Shown piece by piece: positions 18,347 through 27,932 of a stretch of 64,000 nt of DNA. Below the pieces are notes generated by a model. That model saw only the letters and a program-made list of their open reading frames with translations, was not told where the DNA came from and ran no database searches. Within the stretch, counting starts at the first letter, position 1. Every line of letters starts with the position of its first letter. The position numbers and the translations under genes are program-made. Source of the DNA: Bacteroides intestinalis DSM 17393 (lineage in GTDB: Bacteria; Bacteroidota; Bacteroidia; Bacteroidales; Bacteroidaceae); NCBI RefSeq assembly GCF_000172175.1, contig NZ_ABJL02000007.1:992001-1056000 (forward strand). Direction: 5' to 3'.

Positions 18347-20647
18347 ATGAAAAGCATGAGACAATTAATCCTTAAGGTACAATCGTTTTTAATTTTATTG
18401 GTGCTGGTATCTGCCAATATGCAAGCACAAAAATCTCCTGTCGATATGGATCGCTTTATTGATGATCTGATGAAGAAGATGACTCTGGAAGAGAAAATCG
18501 GCCAGTTGAACTTGCCTGTTACGGGTGAAATAACCACCGGACAAGCCAAGAGTAGTAATGTGGCTAAGCGTATCCGTGCCGGTGAAGTGGGCGGACTCTT
18601 TAACTTGAAAGGCGTGGAGCGTATTCGTGACGTTCAGAAACAGGCAGTAGAAGAAAGTCGTCTGGGTATTCCTCTTTTATTTGGTATGGATGTAATTCAT
18701 GGATACGAAACGGTATTTCCTATTCCTCTGGGATTATCCTGTACCTGGAACATGACAGCTATTGAAGAATCTGCACGTATTGCTGCTATCGAAGCCAGTG
18801 CTGATGGTATTTGCTGGACATTCAGTCCGATGGTGGATGTTTCCCGTGATCCCCGTTGGGGACGAGTTTCCGAAGGGAATGGTGAAGATCCCTTCTTGGG
18901 AGCGGAGATTGCGCGTGCTATGGTACGTGGTTATCAAGGGAAAGATATGAGTAGTAATGATGAAATTATGGCTTGCGTGAAGCACTTTGCGTTATATGGG
19001 GCATCAGAAGCCGGACGCGACTATAATACAGTGGATATGAGTCATCAACGTATGTTCAACGAATATATGTTACCTTATCAGGCTGCCGTGGAAGAAGGTG
19101 TGGGTAGTGTGATGGCTTCATTCAATGAAGTGGATGGTGTACCGGCTACCGGAAATAAGTGGCTGATGACCGATGTACTTCGTAAGCAGTGGAATTTTGA
19201 TGGGTTCGTTGTGACGGACTATACCGGTATCACTGAAATGACCGATCATGGTATGGGTGATACACAAACAGTTGCAGCCCTGGCTCTGAATGCAGGTGTC
19301 GATATGGATATGGTGAGCGATGCTTTTACAAGCACACTTAAAAAATCTCTGGAAGAAGGAAAAGTTTCAGTAAAGGCTGTTGATGCTGCTTGTCGCCGTA
19401 TTCTGGAAGCTAAGTATAAGCTGGGGCTTTTTGATAATCCCTATAAATATTGTGATATAACCCGTCCTAAAAAACAAATCTTTACAAAAGAACACCGCGC
19501 TATAGCCCGTAAGACAGCTTCGGAAAGCTTTGTTCTCTTGAAGAATGAGAATAGTGTACTCCCTCTGGCAAAGAAAGGTACCATTGCTGTAGTAGGTCCT
19601 TTGGCCGATAGCCGTAGCAATATGCCGGGCACGTGGAGTGTGGCCGCTGTGATGAACAAATATCCTTCTTTGATTGAAGGCTTGAAAGAAGTAGTGGGAG
19701 GCAAGGCTAAAATTCTTACGGCTAAAGGAAGTAATCTGATGAGTGATGCCGAATACGAAGAACGTGCTACTATGTTTGGCCGTACTCTGCATCGTGACAA
19801 TCGTACAGATAAGGAACTGCTGGATGAGGCGCTTGCTGTAGCTGCCAAGTCTGACGTGATTGTTGCTGCTTTGGGTGAGTCTTCCGAGATGAGCGGTGAA
19901 AGTAGTTGCCGTACAGACCTCGAAATGCCGGATACGCAACGTGTACTTTTGCAGGAATTGTTGAAAACCGGCAAACCGGTGGTATTGGTGTTGTTTACCG
20001 GTCGTCCGTTAGTATTGAATTGGGAGCAGGAAAATGTACCTGCTATTCTGAATGTGTGGTTTGGTGGTAGTGAAGCTGCTCTTGCCATTGGTGATGTACT
20101 GTTTGGAAATGTAAATCCGAGTGGCAAACTTACTACTACTTTTCCGAAGAGTGTAGGACAGATTCCTTTGTTCTATAACCATAAGAATACTGGTCGTCCT
20201 TTGCCTCAAGGGGCCTGGTTCCAGAAGTTCCGTAGCAATTATCTGGATGTAGATAACGAACCGCTTTATCCGTTTGGATATGGCTTGAGCTATACTACTT
20301 TCTCTTATAGTGATATTACATTGGATAAATCGTCCATGAATATCAATGGAGAGATTATGGCAACTGTAACGGTAACCAATACAGGTAAGTATGACGGTTC
20401 GGAAGTAGTGCAGCTATATATCCGCGATCTTATAGGCAGTGTAACACGTCCGGTGAAAGAACTGAAAGGCTTTGAAAAAATCTTCTTGAAAGCCGGTGAA
20501 TCCAAACAAGTGTCTTTCAAGTTAACAGCTGATATGTTGAAGTTCTACAATTACAATCTGGATTTTGTGTGCGAACCGGGTGACTTTGAAGTAATGATAG
20601 GTGGTGATAGCCGTGATGTGAATAAGGCCTTATTTTCGCTTCAATAA
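18347..20647 (+). CDS. GH3 beta-glucosidase, probably acting on beta-1,2-glucooligosaccharides
   Basis: 766 residues with a signal peptide (ends MQAQ), so periplasmic. Full GH3 layout: TIM-barrel domain with the nucleophile D291 in FVVTDYTGI, an alpha/beta sandwich with the likely acid/base E518 in SGESSCRTDLEMP, and a C-terminal fibronectin-III-like domain (GSEVVQLYIRD). The family removes terminal beta-linked glucose from oligosaccharides. Its place at the head of a locus with two GH144 enzymes argues for sophoro-oligosaccharides (beta-1,2); a GH3 of that specificity is known from a comparable Bacteroides thetaiotaomicron locus. Linkage specificity is inference from context. It starts its own transcript and the SusC promoter follows. 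Confidence 0.9.
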   Translation: MKSMRQLILKVQSFLILLVLVSANMQAQKSPVDMDRFIDDLMKKMTLEEKIGQLNLPVTGEITTGQAKSSNVAKRIRAGEVGGLFNLKGVERIRDVQKQAVEESRLGIPLLFGMDVIHGYETVFPIPLGLSCTWNMTAIEESARIAAIEASADGICWTFSPMVDVSRDPRWGRVSEGNGEDPFLGAEIARAMVRGYQGKDMSSNDEIMACVKHFALYGASEAGRDYNTVDMSHQRMFNEYMLPYQAAVEEGVGSVMASFNEVDGVPATGNKWLMTDVLRKQWNFDGFVVTDYTGITEMTDHGMGDTQTVAALALNAGVDMDMVSDAFTSTLKKSLEEGKVSVKAVDAACRRILEAKYKLGLFDNPYKYCDITRPKKQIFTKEHRAIARKTASESFVLLKNENSVLPLAKKGTIAVVGPLADSRSNMPGTWSVAAVMNKYPSLIEGLKEVVGGKAKILTAKGSNLMSDAEYEERATMFGRTLHRDNRTDKELLDEALAVAAKSDVIVAALGESSEMSGESSCRTDLEMPDTQRVLLQELLKTGKPVVLVLFTGRPLVLNWEQENVPAILNVWFGGSEAALAIGDVLFGNVNPSGKLTTTFPKSVGQIPLFYNHKNTGRPLPQGAWFQKFRSNYLDVDNEPLYPFGYGLSYTTFSYSDITLDKSSMNINGEIMATVTVTNTGKYDGSEVVQLYIRDLIGSVTRPVKELKGFEKIFLKAGESKQVSFKLTADMLKFYNYNLDFVCEPGDFEVMIGGDSRDVNKALFSLQ

Positions 20648-20792
20648 GCATCTGCCTGGTAGTAGATAGATAAAGAGGGAATACAGAATCTTTATTAAAA
20701 ATAAATATCTGATAACTAATTAGTTCTGCGAGCATGTAGTAGTTATAAAGTAGTACCATGTTTAGGCGTGGTACTCTTGTGGTAGCCTGTTT

Positions 20793-20824
20793 TTTGACTT
20801 AAATCAATTATTGCTATACGTTTG
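20793..20824 (+). promoter_or_regulatory. Promoter of the susC-led PUL operon
   Basis: -33 TTTG (20793-20796), exactly 20 bases, then -7 TACGTTTG (20817-20824). Both match the Bacteroides sigma-ABfr consensus and spacing. The susC ATG is 25 bases after the -7 element, so the leader is short. This is the best promoter in the window and likely the regulated start for the nine-gene run from susC to the esterase. Confidence 0.8.
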
Positions 20825-20849
20825 CAGAGCAATTTTAAATCAATACAAA

Positions 20850-23800
20850 ATGAAAAGAAATCTATTAATTACATGTGTGATGTTGCTGTTTGCTGTCGTT
20901 TCGATGGCGCAGAACAAGATTACAGTTTCGGGTGTCGTTACAGATAAGACAGGCGAAACTGTTATAGGTGCTTCTGTTCGGGTAAAAGGACAGGAGAATA
21001 TGGGAACTATTACGGATATCGACGGAAAATACCAGATTCCTGGCGTACCGGCGAATGCCACTTTGATATTCAGCTATATTGGTATGAAGGAACAGGAAGT
21101 GGCGCTTAATGGGCGTTCTACAGTGAATCTTATGATGGAAGAGGATAGCCAGCTCATTGAAGAAGTTGTAGTAGTAGGTTATGGTAGCGCCAAGAAGCGT
21201 GATTTGACCGGTTCTATTGTAACAGTGAAAGCTGCCGAGATTGCTTCAAAACCATCTACCAATCCTTTGGCTTCTATTCAAGGTAAGGTCGCTGGTGTGC
21301 AGGTTATCAATACAGGACGTGCCGGGCAGGATCCGGAAATTCGTGTTCGCGGTACAAACTCTATCAATGGTTATACTCCTTTGTATGTAGTGGACGGACT
21401 GTTTACGGATAACATCAACTATCTGAATACAGCGGATATTGAATCTATGGAAATCCTGAAAGACCCTTCTTCCTTGGCTATTTTTGGTGTACGTGGTGCT
21501 AATGGTGTTATTATCATTACTACTAAGAAAGCGAAAGAAGGTAAGACTCAGGTCAGCATTAATGGTTCGGTGGGTTGGAAAAAGGTTACAGACCGCGTTA
21601 GCCTGACTAATGCAGAGCAGTTCAAAATGCTTTATAATGAACAACGCATGAATCAGGGTGGCGATCCGTACGATTATACTGTATGGAATGCAGATACTGA
21701 CTGGCAGGATGAGATGTTCCAAACAGGTTTCCTTACTAACAATACGGTTAGCATTACAGCCTCGGGAGATAGAAGTAAGTTTTATCTGGGCTTGGGATAT
21801 GTAATGGAAGAAGGTTCCATCAAGAGTGAAAAGCTGAATAAGTTTACTGTGAATTTGCATAGTGAACATAAAGTAACCGACTTCTTACGTTTTGGTTTCC
21901 AGGTGAACGGTGTACGTGCATTATATCCTGATGCAAAAGGTGTAGGTTCTGCTTTGAAAGCAGCTCCGATTGCTCCTGTTTATGATGCAGAAAGCGGACT
22001 TTTACATACTCTTCCTGATTTTCAGCGTGCTCAGGTCTGGAATCCTATGATTGAACCTGTGTTGAGAGGTGCTCATAATAAATCTGCAAATTATCGTATG
22101 GCAGGAAATATCTACGGAGAACTTGATTTGATGAAGAATTTAACCTTTAAGGCTACTTTCTCCTTGGATTATGCTTCCAGCCAGTCACGTTCTTATTCTC
22201 CGCTTATTTATGTGTATAACCCGGATGTAGAAGGTGGTAAAGAAAGATTGACGGATAAAGAAAGTATCAGTCAGTCGAAGTCTACATCAATGGCTGCACA
22301 GTCCGATTATGTATTGACTTATATTAATCAGTTTGGTGATCATGGTCTAACTCTGACTGCCGGTCTTACTACGAATTATAATGAATATTCTGATTTATCG
22401 GGTGGTCGCAGCCAATTGCCGGGTTATGGTGTTCCCATTGGCGAAGATATAGATAAGTGGTGGATTACTATGATTGATGATGCTACATCAGCTACTAATG
22501 GTGGATCCCAATACAAACGGTTTACAATGTCCTATCTGTTCCGTGCATTGTATAACTATAAAAATCGTTATTTGCTGAATGCTTCTTATCGTCGTGACGG
22601 TTCTTCCGTATTTAAGAGAACAGGAAATACATGGGATAATTTTTATTCATTCGGTGCCGGTTGGGTTATGAGTGAAGAGGCATTCATGAAGAAACAGAAT
22701 GTAATCGATTATCTGAAGCTGAAAGGCTCATGGGGTGTTTTGGGAAGCCAGAATACAGGAGGTTCCCGCTATCCGGCCTATCCTAATATTACAAGTTCAG
22801 GTTCTGCTGTCTTTGGTGATAATGTTATTGCAGGTAAGGGACCGGATAAACTGATTTCACAGACATTGGGTTGGGAGCGTAACTATTCATGGGAAGTTGG
22901 TTTTGATATGCATCTGTTGGATGGTCGCATGCAGATTTCTCCTGTTTATTACAATAAGACAACCAAAGACTTGCTGACAAGTGTTCCCGGTCTTTCAGGT
23001 ACGGTTCCTGCATTGCAGAATACAGGAGAGATTCGTAACCGTGGTTTTGAGTTGGCAGCATCCTGGAGCGATAAAATCGGTGAAAACTGGCGTTATGGTG
23101 TTTCAGCCAATCTGACGACTATTGATAATGAAGTTGTATCATTGATAAGCAAGGATTATTCAATAATTAATGGCGTTTCCCGTGTATCTGAAGGATATCC
23201 TATCGGCTACTTCTATGGATACAAAGTGGCAGGTGTTTATCAGAATGAAACTGATATCGAAACTTCAGCACCTAACCAAGTAGCTTCTGTGAAGCCGGGC
23301 GATTTGAAGTTTGCCGATGTAAATGGTGACGGTATTATCTCAGAGAAAGACCGTACTATGATTGGTAATCCTACTCCGGATTTTACTTATGGTTTTAGCG
23401 TAAATCTGGGTTACAAGAATTTTGATTTGAGTGTAGATATGATGGGAGTTTATGGAAATGAGGTTTATCGTAACTGGGATAGTAGTGCTTACGCACAATT
23501 CAACTATCGCACAGGACATTTGAATCGTTGGCATGGTGAAGGAACATCCAACTGGGATCCGATTCTTGATCCATCCCGTTCTGTAAACCTGGAAGCTTCT
23601 TCTTATTATGTAGAAGACGGTAGTTTCTTCCGTATCCGTAACATAGAGCTGGGATATACTTTTGATCCCCGTTTGTTGAACCGCATCAAACTGCAATCTT
23701 TACGTATCTATGGTAATGTGCAGAATCCTAAAACATGGAGCCGCAATACCGGATATACTCCTGAAGTTGGTGGTAGTGCAACAGCGTTTGGTGTAGATGG

Positions 23801-23855
23801 TGGAGGTTATCCGATGCCTGTAGTTTATACATTAGGCTTTAACTTATCATTCTAA
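20850..23855 (+). CDS. SusC-like TonB-dependent outer-membrane glycan transporter
   Basis: 1001 residues from MKRNLLITCVMLLFAVVSMAQ, a clear signal peptide; the longer frame reads back through the promoter. Order: carboxypeptidase-regulatory-like domain (VSGVVTDKTGETVIGASVRV, residues about 25-100), a TonB-box-like EEVVVVGYG, plug domain (about 120-230, RIRGTNSINGYTPLYVVDGL-like), then the 22-strand barrel ending LGFNLSF. It imports oligosaccharides across the outer membrane using TonB energy, capped by the SusD protein encoded 2 bases downstream. The substrate is inferred from the neighbouring GH144 and GH3 genes to be beta-1,2-glucan fragments. Confidence 0.95.
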   Translation: MKRNLLITCVMLLFAVVSMAQNKITVSGVVTDKTGETVIGASVRVKGQENMGTITDIDGKYQIPGVPANATLIFSYIGMKEQEVALNGRSTVNLMMEEDSQLIEEVVVVGYGSAKKRDLTGSIVTVKAAEIASKPSTNPLASIQGKVAGVQVINTGRAGQDPEIRVRGTNSINGYTPLYVVDGLFTDNINYLNTADIESMEILKDPSSLAIFGVRGANGVIIITTKKAKEGKTQVSINGSVGWKKVTDRVSLTNAEQFKMLYNEQRMNQGGDPYDYTVWNADTDWQDEMFQTGFLTNNTVSITASGDRSKFYLGLGYVMEEGSIKSEKLNKFTVNLHSEHKVTDFLRFGFQVNGVRALYPDAKGVGSALKAAPIAPVYDAESGLLHTLPDFQRAQVWNPMIEPVLRGAHNKSANYRMAGNIYGELDLMKNLTFKATFSLDYASSQSRSYSPLIYVYNPDVEGGKERLTDKESISQSKSTSMAAQSDYVLTYINQFGDHGLTLTAGLTTNYNEYSDLSGGRSQLPGYGVPIGEDIDKWWITMIDDATSATNGGSQYKRFTMSYLFRALYNYKNRYLLNASYRRDGSSVFKRTGNTWDNFYSFGAGWVMSEEAFMKKQNVIDYLKLKGSWGVLGSQNTGGSRYPAYPNITSSGSAVFGDNVIAGKGPDKLISQTLGWERNYSWEVGFDMHLLDGRMQISPVYYNKTTKDLLTSVPGLSGTVPALQNTGEIRNRGFELAASWSDKIGENWRYGVSANLTTIDNEVVSLISKDYSIINGVSRVSEGYPIGYFYGYKVAGVYQNETDIETSAPNQVASVKPGDLKFADVNGDGIISEKDRTMIGNPTPDFTYGFSVNLGYKNFDLSVDMMGVYGNEVYRNWDSSAYAQFNYRTGHLNRWHGEGTSNWDPILDPSRSVNLEASSYYVEDGSFFRIRNIELGYTFDPRLLNRIKLQSLRIYGNVQNPKTWSRNTGYTPEVGGSATAFGVDGGGYPMPVVYTLGFNLSF

Positions 23856-23857
23856 AC

Positions 23858-25405
23858 ATGAAATCTAATAAAAGAAAAACGATCAGTATGAAAAAGATAT
23901 TTTATTATGTGATGGCTTTGGCATTGGGATGTTCCCAGATGTCATGCAGTGACCTGTTAGATCAAAAACCGCAAGGAGTATTGACTGAAGATGATCTGAC
24001 TGGGGGTACTTATGAAACACAGATTTTTAACATGTATGCCTTGCTTCGCGGTTATCATATTGTTTCCGGAAATACGGCATTGGCTATTCATGGTATGCGT
24101 TCGGAAGATGCGGAAAAGGGTAGTACACTGTCTGACGGATCTGCAACAGGAAAAATGTTTGATGATTTTGAATATGCTGCAAGTAACGGCATGGTAAAAA
24201 GTTACTGGAATGCCAATTATACCTTGATTCATAAAGCAAATGATGTATTGGAGGAGATGAAGTCGAATCCTTCATTGACAGGCGGTGACTTAGTTAATAA
24301 GGGAGAGGCTTTATTGATGCGTGCTTTCTGTTATTTCAATTTGGTACGTGCTTTTGGCGAAGTGCCCTTGATTGATTTTAAAGTAGGGAGTGTAGCAGAT
24401 GCCAATATTCCCAAATCTTCTGTAGCTCAGATATATACTTTGATTGATGAAGATCTGACGAATGCAGAATCTTACCTGCCGAGGACTTGGGAAGCACAAT
24501 ATGTCGGTCGTCTTAGCTGGGGAGCGGCTCGTGCCTTACATGCCCGTACTTATATGATGCGTAATGATTGGAACAATATGCGTGCGGCAGCAGAGGACGT
24601 TATTTCTTCCGGTTTATATAATCTGAATACACCTTATGAAGATATTTTCCGTGAGAAAGGTGAAAACTGCGGTGAGTCTGTTCTGGAACTTCAATGTACT
24701 GCTACTGCTGCTCTTCCGGGGTCCAACGAAATTGGTAGCCAGTATGCTCAGGTACAGGGCTGTCGTGGGGCCGGTGAATGGAATTTAGGTTGGGGCCAAC
24801 ATACTCCTACTCAATTATTGGCTGATGCATTCGAAGAAGGTGACCCGAGAAAGGATGAGACTTTATTGTATTTTATTAGAACAGGAGAAGATCCTTCAAC
24901 CATTCCTGCAAATAAGCCTTATGGAGAAAAACCGGTTGCCAATGCCGATGTGATAGCAAAGTATTTTAATAAGAAAGTGTATACAGATCCGGCTTTGCGT
25001 GAAAAGTATACGAAGAGTGGGTATTGGGTGAATATTCGTCTGATCCGTTATTCGGATGTCGTACTGATGGCTGCGGAAGCTGCTTGCGAACTGGGTGATA
25101 ATACAAGTGCAAGAAGATATCTTGAGATGGTACGTGCCCGTGCCCGTGGTACGAATGCTAATATCTTGCCGGAGGTTACCACTGATAATCAGAGTGAATT
25201 GCGGGAAGCTATTCGTCATGAACGTCGTGTTGAGTTGGGTATGGAATTCGATCGCTTCTATGATCTTGTACGTTGGGGAATAGCGAAGGAAGTGCTGCAT
25301 GCAGCCGGAAAGACTGGTTACCAGGATAAGCATGCATTGTTGCCTTTGCCTCAGGACGAAATTGACAAATCAAATGGCGTGTTAGTTCAAAACCCTAATT
25401 ATTAA
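23858..25405 (+). CDS. SusD-like surface glycan-binding lipoprotein
   Basis: 515 residues (505 if the second ATG, MKKIFYYVMALALGC, is used; that start gives the more typical signal, while the first follows the susC stop by only 2 bases). Lipobox near QMSC. The helical TPR-based SusD fold is supported by LLDQKPQGVLTEDDL at the N-terminus, the SYWNANYTLIHKANDVLE and ALLMRAFCYFNLVRAFG helices and the C-terminal AIRHERRVELGMEFDRFYDLVRWG, all hallmark segments. It sits as a lid on SusC at the cell surface and binds the incoming glycan. Confidence 0.95.
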   Translation: MKSNKRKTISMKKIFYYVMALALGCSQMSCSDLLDQKPQGVLTEDDLTGGTYETQIFNMYALLRGYHIVSGNTALAIHGMRSEDAEKGSTLSDGSATGKMFDDFEYAASNGMVKSYWNANYTLIHKANDVLEEMKSNPSLTGGDLVNKGEALLMRAFCYFNLVRAFGEVPLIDFKVGSVADANIPKSSVAQIYTLIDEDLTNAESYLPRTWEAQYVGRLSWGAARALHARTYMMRNDWNNMRAAAEDVISSGLYNLNTPYEDIFREKGENCGESVLELQCTATAALPGSNEIGSQYAQVQGCRGAGEWNLGWGQHTPTQLLADAFEEGDPRKDETLLYFIRTGEDPSTIPANKPYGEKPVANADVIAKYFNKKVYTDPALREKYTKSGYWVNIRLIRYSDVVLMAAEAACELGDNTSARRYLEMVRARARGTNANILPEVTTDNQSELREAIRHERRVELGMEFDRFYDLVRWGIAKEVLHAAGKTGYQDKHALLPLPQDEIDKSNGVLVQNPNY

Positions 25406-25416
25406 TTCATATAGTA

Positions 25417-26256
25417 ATGACCATGAAAAGATATATTAATTTATTGTTGGCATTTTGTGTGTCAGCACTCACTTTGCAATCTTGTTTTCAGGATATGGAT
25501 CATCCGGCTTTTGATTATCTGGATAGTTCTGCTCCCAAAGTGTTCTCACCAATGAAATTGTTCTTGCCTTTTGAGAATGATATGCGTGATAAGGGTAATT
25601 ACACCTTCCTCATGAGTGCCGGAGGGGATATTACTTATACTGATGGAATCAACGGACAAGCTTATCAAGGTACAAAAGATACGTATCTGTTAGCCCGTGT
25701 TCCTTCTTATCTGACCGATTCTATACCCGATTTAGGAAGTTGTACAGTGGCTTTCTGGATGAAAACAACGAGAAATACTTCTGCATATGGTGTCTTCAGT
25801 ATTCCTAATACCAAGACTTTCTGGGGTAATTTTGATATCTATCTGGAAAATACAAGTAGTGAGACCCAGGCTTTCTTCAAGATGCATCTGTATAACTGTA
25901 CATCCGTGAAGGATAATGATGAGAGATGGGTAGAAGCTAAGATAGACAATGTTTTTGGTACCGAATGGGTTCATATGGCATTTGTTTATGATGGTAGTAA
26001 TTCGACAGTAACAGTTTACCGGAATGGTGAAAGTGCATTTACAAAAGAGCTACCCGGTTATGGAAAGCTTAAATTTAAAGATTTGGGTACATTTGCTATC
26101 GGAGCATTTCAGTTTAGCACAAAACCCAGTTTGACAGAAGGTGCAGGAGCACAGAGTTGGGCATCCAATTTTCCGGGACAGTTAGACCAGTTCCGCTTCT
26201 ATGACAGAGCTATATCTGCTTCTGATATCAAGCAACTTTATTCAGGTAAAGAATGA
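25417..26256 (+). CDS. LamG-like surface lipoprotein, candidate glycan-binding protein
   Basis: 279 residues. Lipoprotein signal MKRYINLLLAFCVSALTLQSC (a start two codons earlier is also open). From about residue 45 to the end it is a single concanavalin-A-like jellyroll of the LamG/Laminin_G_3 type: LGSCTVAFWMKT, EWVHMAFVYDGSNSTVTVYRNG and PGQLDQFRFYDRAISASDIKQLY. No catalytic residues are evident. Directly after susD, this position usually holds a surface glycan-binding protein (SGBP), so it probably helps capture the polysaccharide. Its stop codon overlaps the start of the next gene (ATGA), indicating translational coupling. Confidence 0.82.
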   Translation: MTMKRYINLLLAFCVSALTLQSCFQDMDHPAFDYLDSSAPKVFSPMKLFLPFENDMRDKGNYTFLMSAGGDITYTDGINGQAYQGTKDTYLLARVPSYLTDSIPDLGSCTVAFWMKTTRNTSAYGVFSIPNTKTFWGNFDIYLENTSSETQAFFKMHLYNCTSVKDNDERWVEAKIDNVFGTEWVHMAFVYDGSNSTVTVYRNGESAFTKELPGYGKLKFKDLGTFAIGAFQFSTKPSLTEGAGAQSWASNFPGQLDQFRFYDRAISASDIKQLYSGKE

Positions 26257-27920
26257 TGACCGTTAGAAATAGAGTGAATATGAGAGCTGTTTATTTCATA
26301 CTGTCCTTATTACTGATTGCTTGCAGTAAAGATGATGCTTCGGAAGCACCCGGAAAATTTGAACTGCAAAATATATCCATTGGTGAAAAACAGGATCAGA
26401 GTTCCTTTGAAAATGTAGCTCCCAATGCCAGTATTGTGCTTACATTCACAGATGCAGTGGATGAAGCTACGATTCAGAGTAATATCATATTGAAACTGAA
26501 TGATCAGGCGGTGGCATATGATTCAAAACTACAGGGAAAGGATAAACTCTCATTGACTCCAACAGGTGGCTTTAAAAGTTTTTCCTCATATAAACTGGTG
26601 ATCAATCCGGGGGTGAAATCCACCTCCGGAGTATCTCTTACCAATGGCAAAGTCTATGAAATCCGTACAGGGATGGATGATTCGGATAAGTTTGATCGCA
26701 TTCCTGACGAGGATTTATTAACTTTGGTGCAGAAACAAACTTTTAAGTATTTCTGGAACTTCGGTCATGCACATTCCGGTATGGCACGCGAAAGAACAAC
26801 TTCCGGTGATGTTGTTACTACCGGAGGAACAGGATTTGGAGTGATGGCGATGCTGGTAGCGGCTGAAAGAGGATTTGTAACCCGACAGGAAGCTCTTGAA
26901 AGAGTGCAGAAGATTGTAACTTTCCTGGATAAAGAGTGTACGAGTTATCATGGAGCCTATGCACACTGGATTAACGGTGCAACCGGTGAGACAAAGCCAT
27001 TTGGTGATAAAGATGATGGTGCGGATCTGGTAGAAACCTCTTTACTTTTCCAGGGACTGCTTGCAGCACGTGCATACTTCAAGGAGGGTTCGGAAGCTGA
27101 GAGTAAATTGCGTTCTGATATAACCCGCCTGTGGGAAGCTATTGAATGGACTTGGTTTCAGAAAAGTGGAGAGTCTGTTCTGTATTGGCATTGGAGTCCG
27201 AACTATGGATTTGAGAAGAATCTTCCGATCAGAGGTTGGAATGAGTGCCTGATAACTTATGTGCTTGCAGCTTCTTCTCCTACTCATCCTATCGATAAGG
27301 CGGTTTATGAAGCTGGATGGGCAAGGAATGGCGGTTTGAAGAATGGTAATACCTACTATGGATACAAGCTTCCGCTGGGAGCTGATAAGGGTGGGCCGTT
27401 ATTCTTATCTCAATATTCCTTCTTGGGCATTAATCCGAAAGGACTGAAAGATAAATATGCTGATTATTGGGAACAGAATCAAAACCATACTCTGATCAAT
27501 TATAATTATTGTAAGGAGAATCCTAAGGGATATGCTGGTTATGGAGCCTCTTGTTGGGGGTTGACAGCTAGTGATGGTGATAATGGTTATTCGGCACATT
27601 CACCTACAAATGATAAAGGAGTGATTGCTCCTACGGCTGCATTGTCTGCATTTCCTTATACTCCGGAAGAGTCGATGTCTGCATTGCACTTCTATTATTA
27701 TAAGATGGGTGATAAACTCTGGAGAGATTATGGTTTTGTAGATGCTTTCAACCTGACAGCTAATTGGTATGATAACCAGTGTATAGCTATCGACCAAGGA
27801 CCGATCATTTGTATGATAGAAAATTATAGGACAGGAATGCTTTGGAATTTATTTATGGCTATTCCGGAAATTCAGCAGGGAATGAAAAAGTTAGGTTTTG
27901 AAAGCCCTGCACTAAACTGA
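26253..27920 (+). CDS. GH144 beta-1,2-glucanase, surface lipoprotein form
   Basis: 555 residues; an internal ATG (codon 10) gives MRAVYFILSLLLIAC, a compact lipoprotein signal with lipobox LIAC, and may be the true start. Residues about 35-140 form an Ig-like Big_5-type domain (NASIVLTFTDAVDEATIQSN), then the catalytic alpha/alpha barrel homologous over its whole length to the next gene. The acidic cluster KDDGADLVE and the later WNECLITYVLAASS Glu match, by spacing, the residues I recall as important in the founding GH144 structure. GH144 includes endo-beta-1,2-glucanases and a sophorose-releasing exo-enzyme. Lipid anchoring suggests initial cleavage outside the cell. Confidence 0.85.
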   Translation: MMTVRNRVNMRAVYFILSLLLIACSKDDASEAPGKFELQNISIGEKQDQSSFENVAPNASIVLTFTDAVDEATIQSNIILKLNDQAVAYDSKLQGKDKLSLTPTGGFKSFSSYKLVINPGVKSTSGVSLTNGKVYEIRTGMDDSDKFDRIPDEDLLTLVQKQTFKYFWNFGHAHSGMARERTTSGDVVTTGGTGFGVMAMLVAAERGFVTRQEALERVQKIVTFLDKECTSYHGAYAHWINGATGETKPFGDKDDGADLVETSLLFQGLLAARAYFKEGSEAESKLRSDITRLWEAIEWTWFQKSGESVLYWHWSPNYGFEKNLPIRGWNECLITYVLAASSPTHPIDKAVYEAGWARNGGLKNGNTYYGYKLPLGADKGGPLFLSQYSFLGINPKGLKDKYADYWEQNQNHTLINYNYCKENPKGYAGYGASCWGLTASDGDNGYSAHSPTNDKGVIAPTAALSAFPYTPEESMSALHFYYYKMGDKLWRDYGFVDAFNLTANWYDNQCIAIDQGPIICMIENYRTGMLWNLFMAIPEIQQGMKKLGFESPALN

Positions 27921-27932
27921 TAAATAGAATAT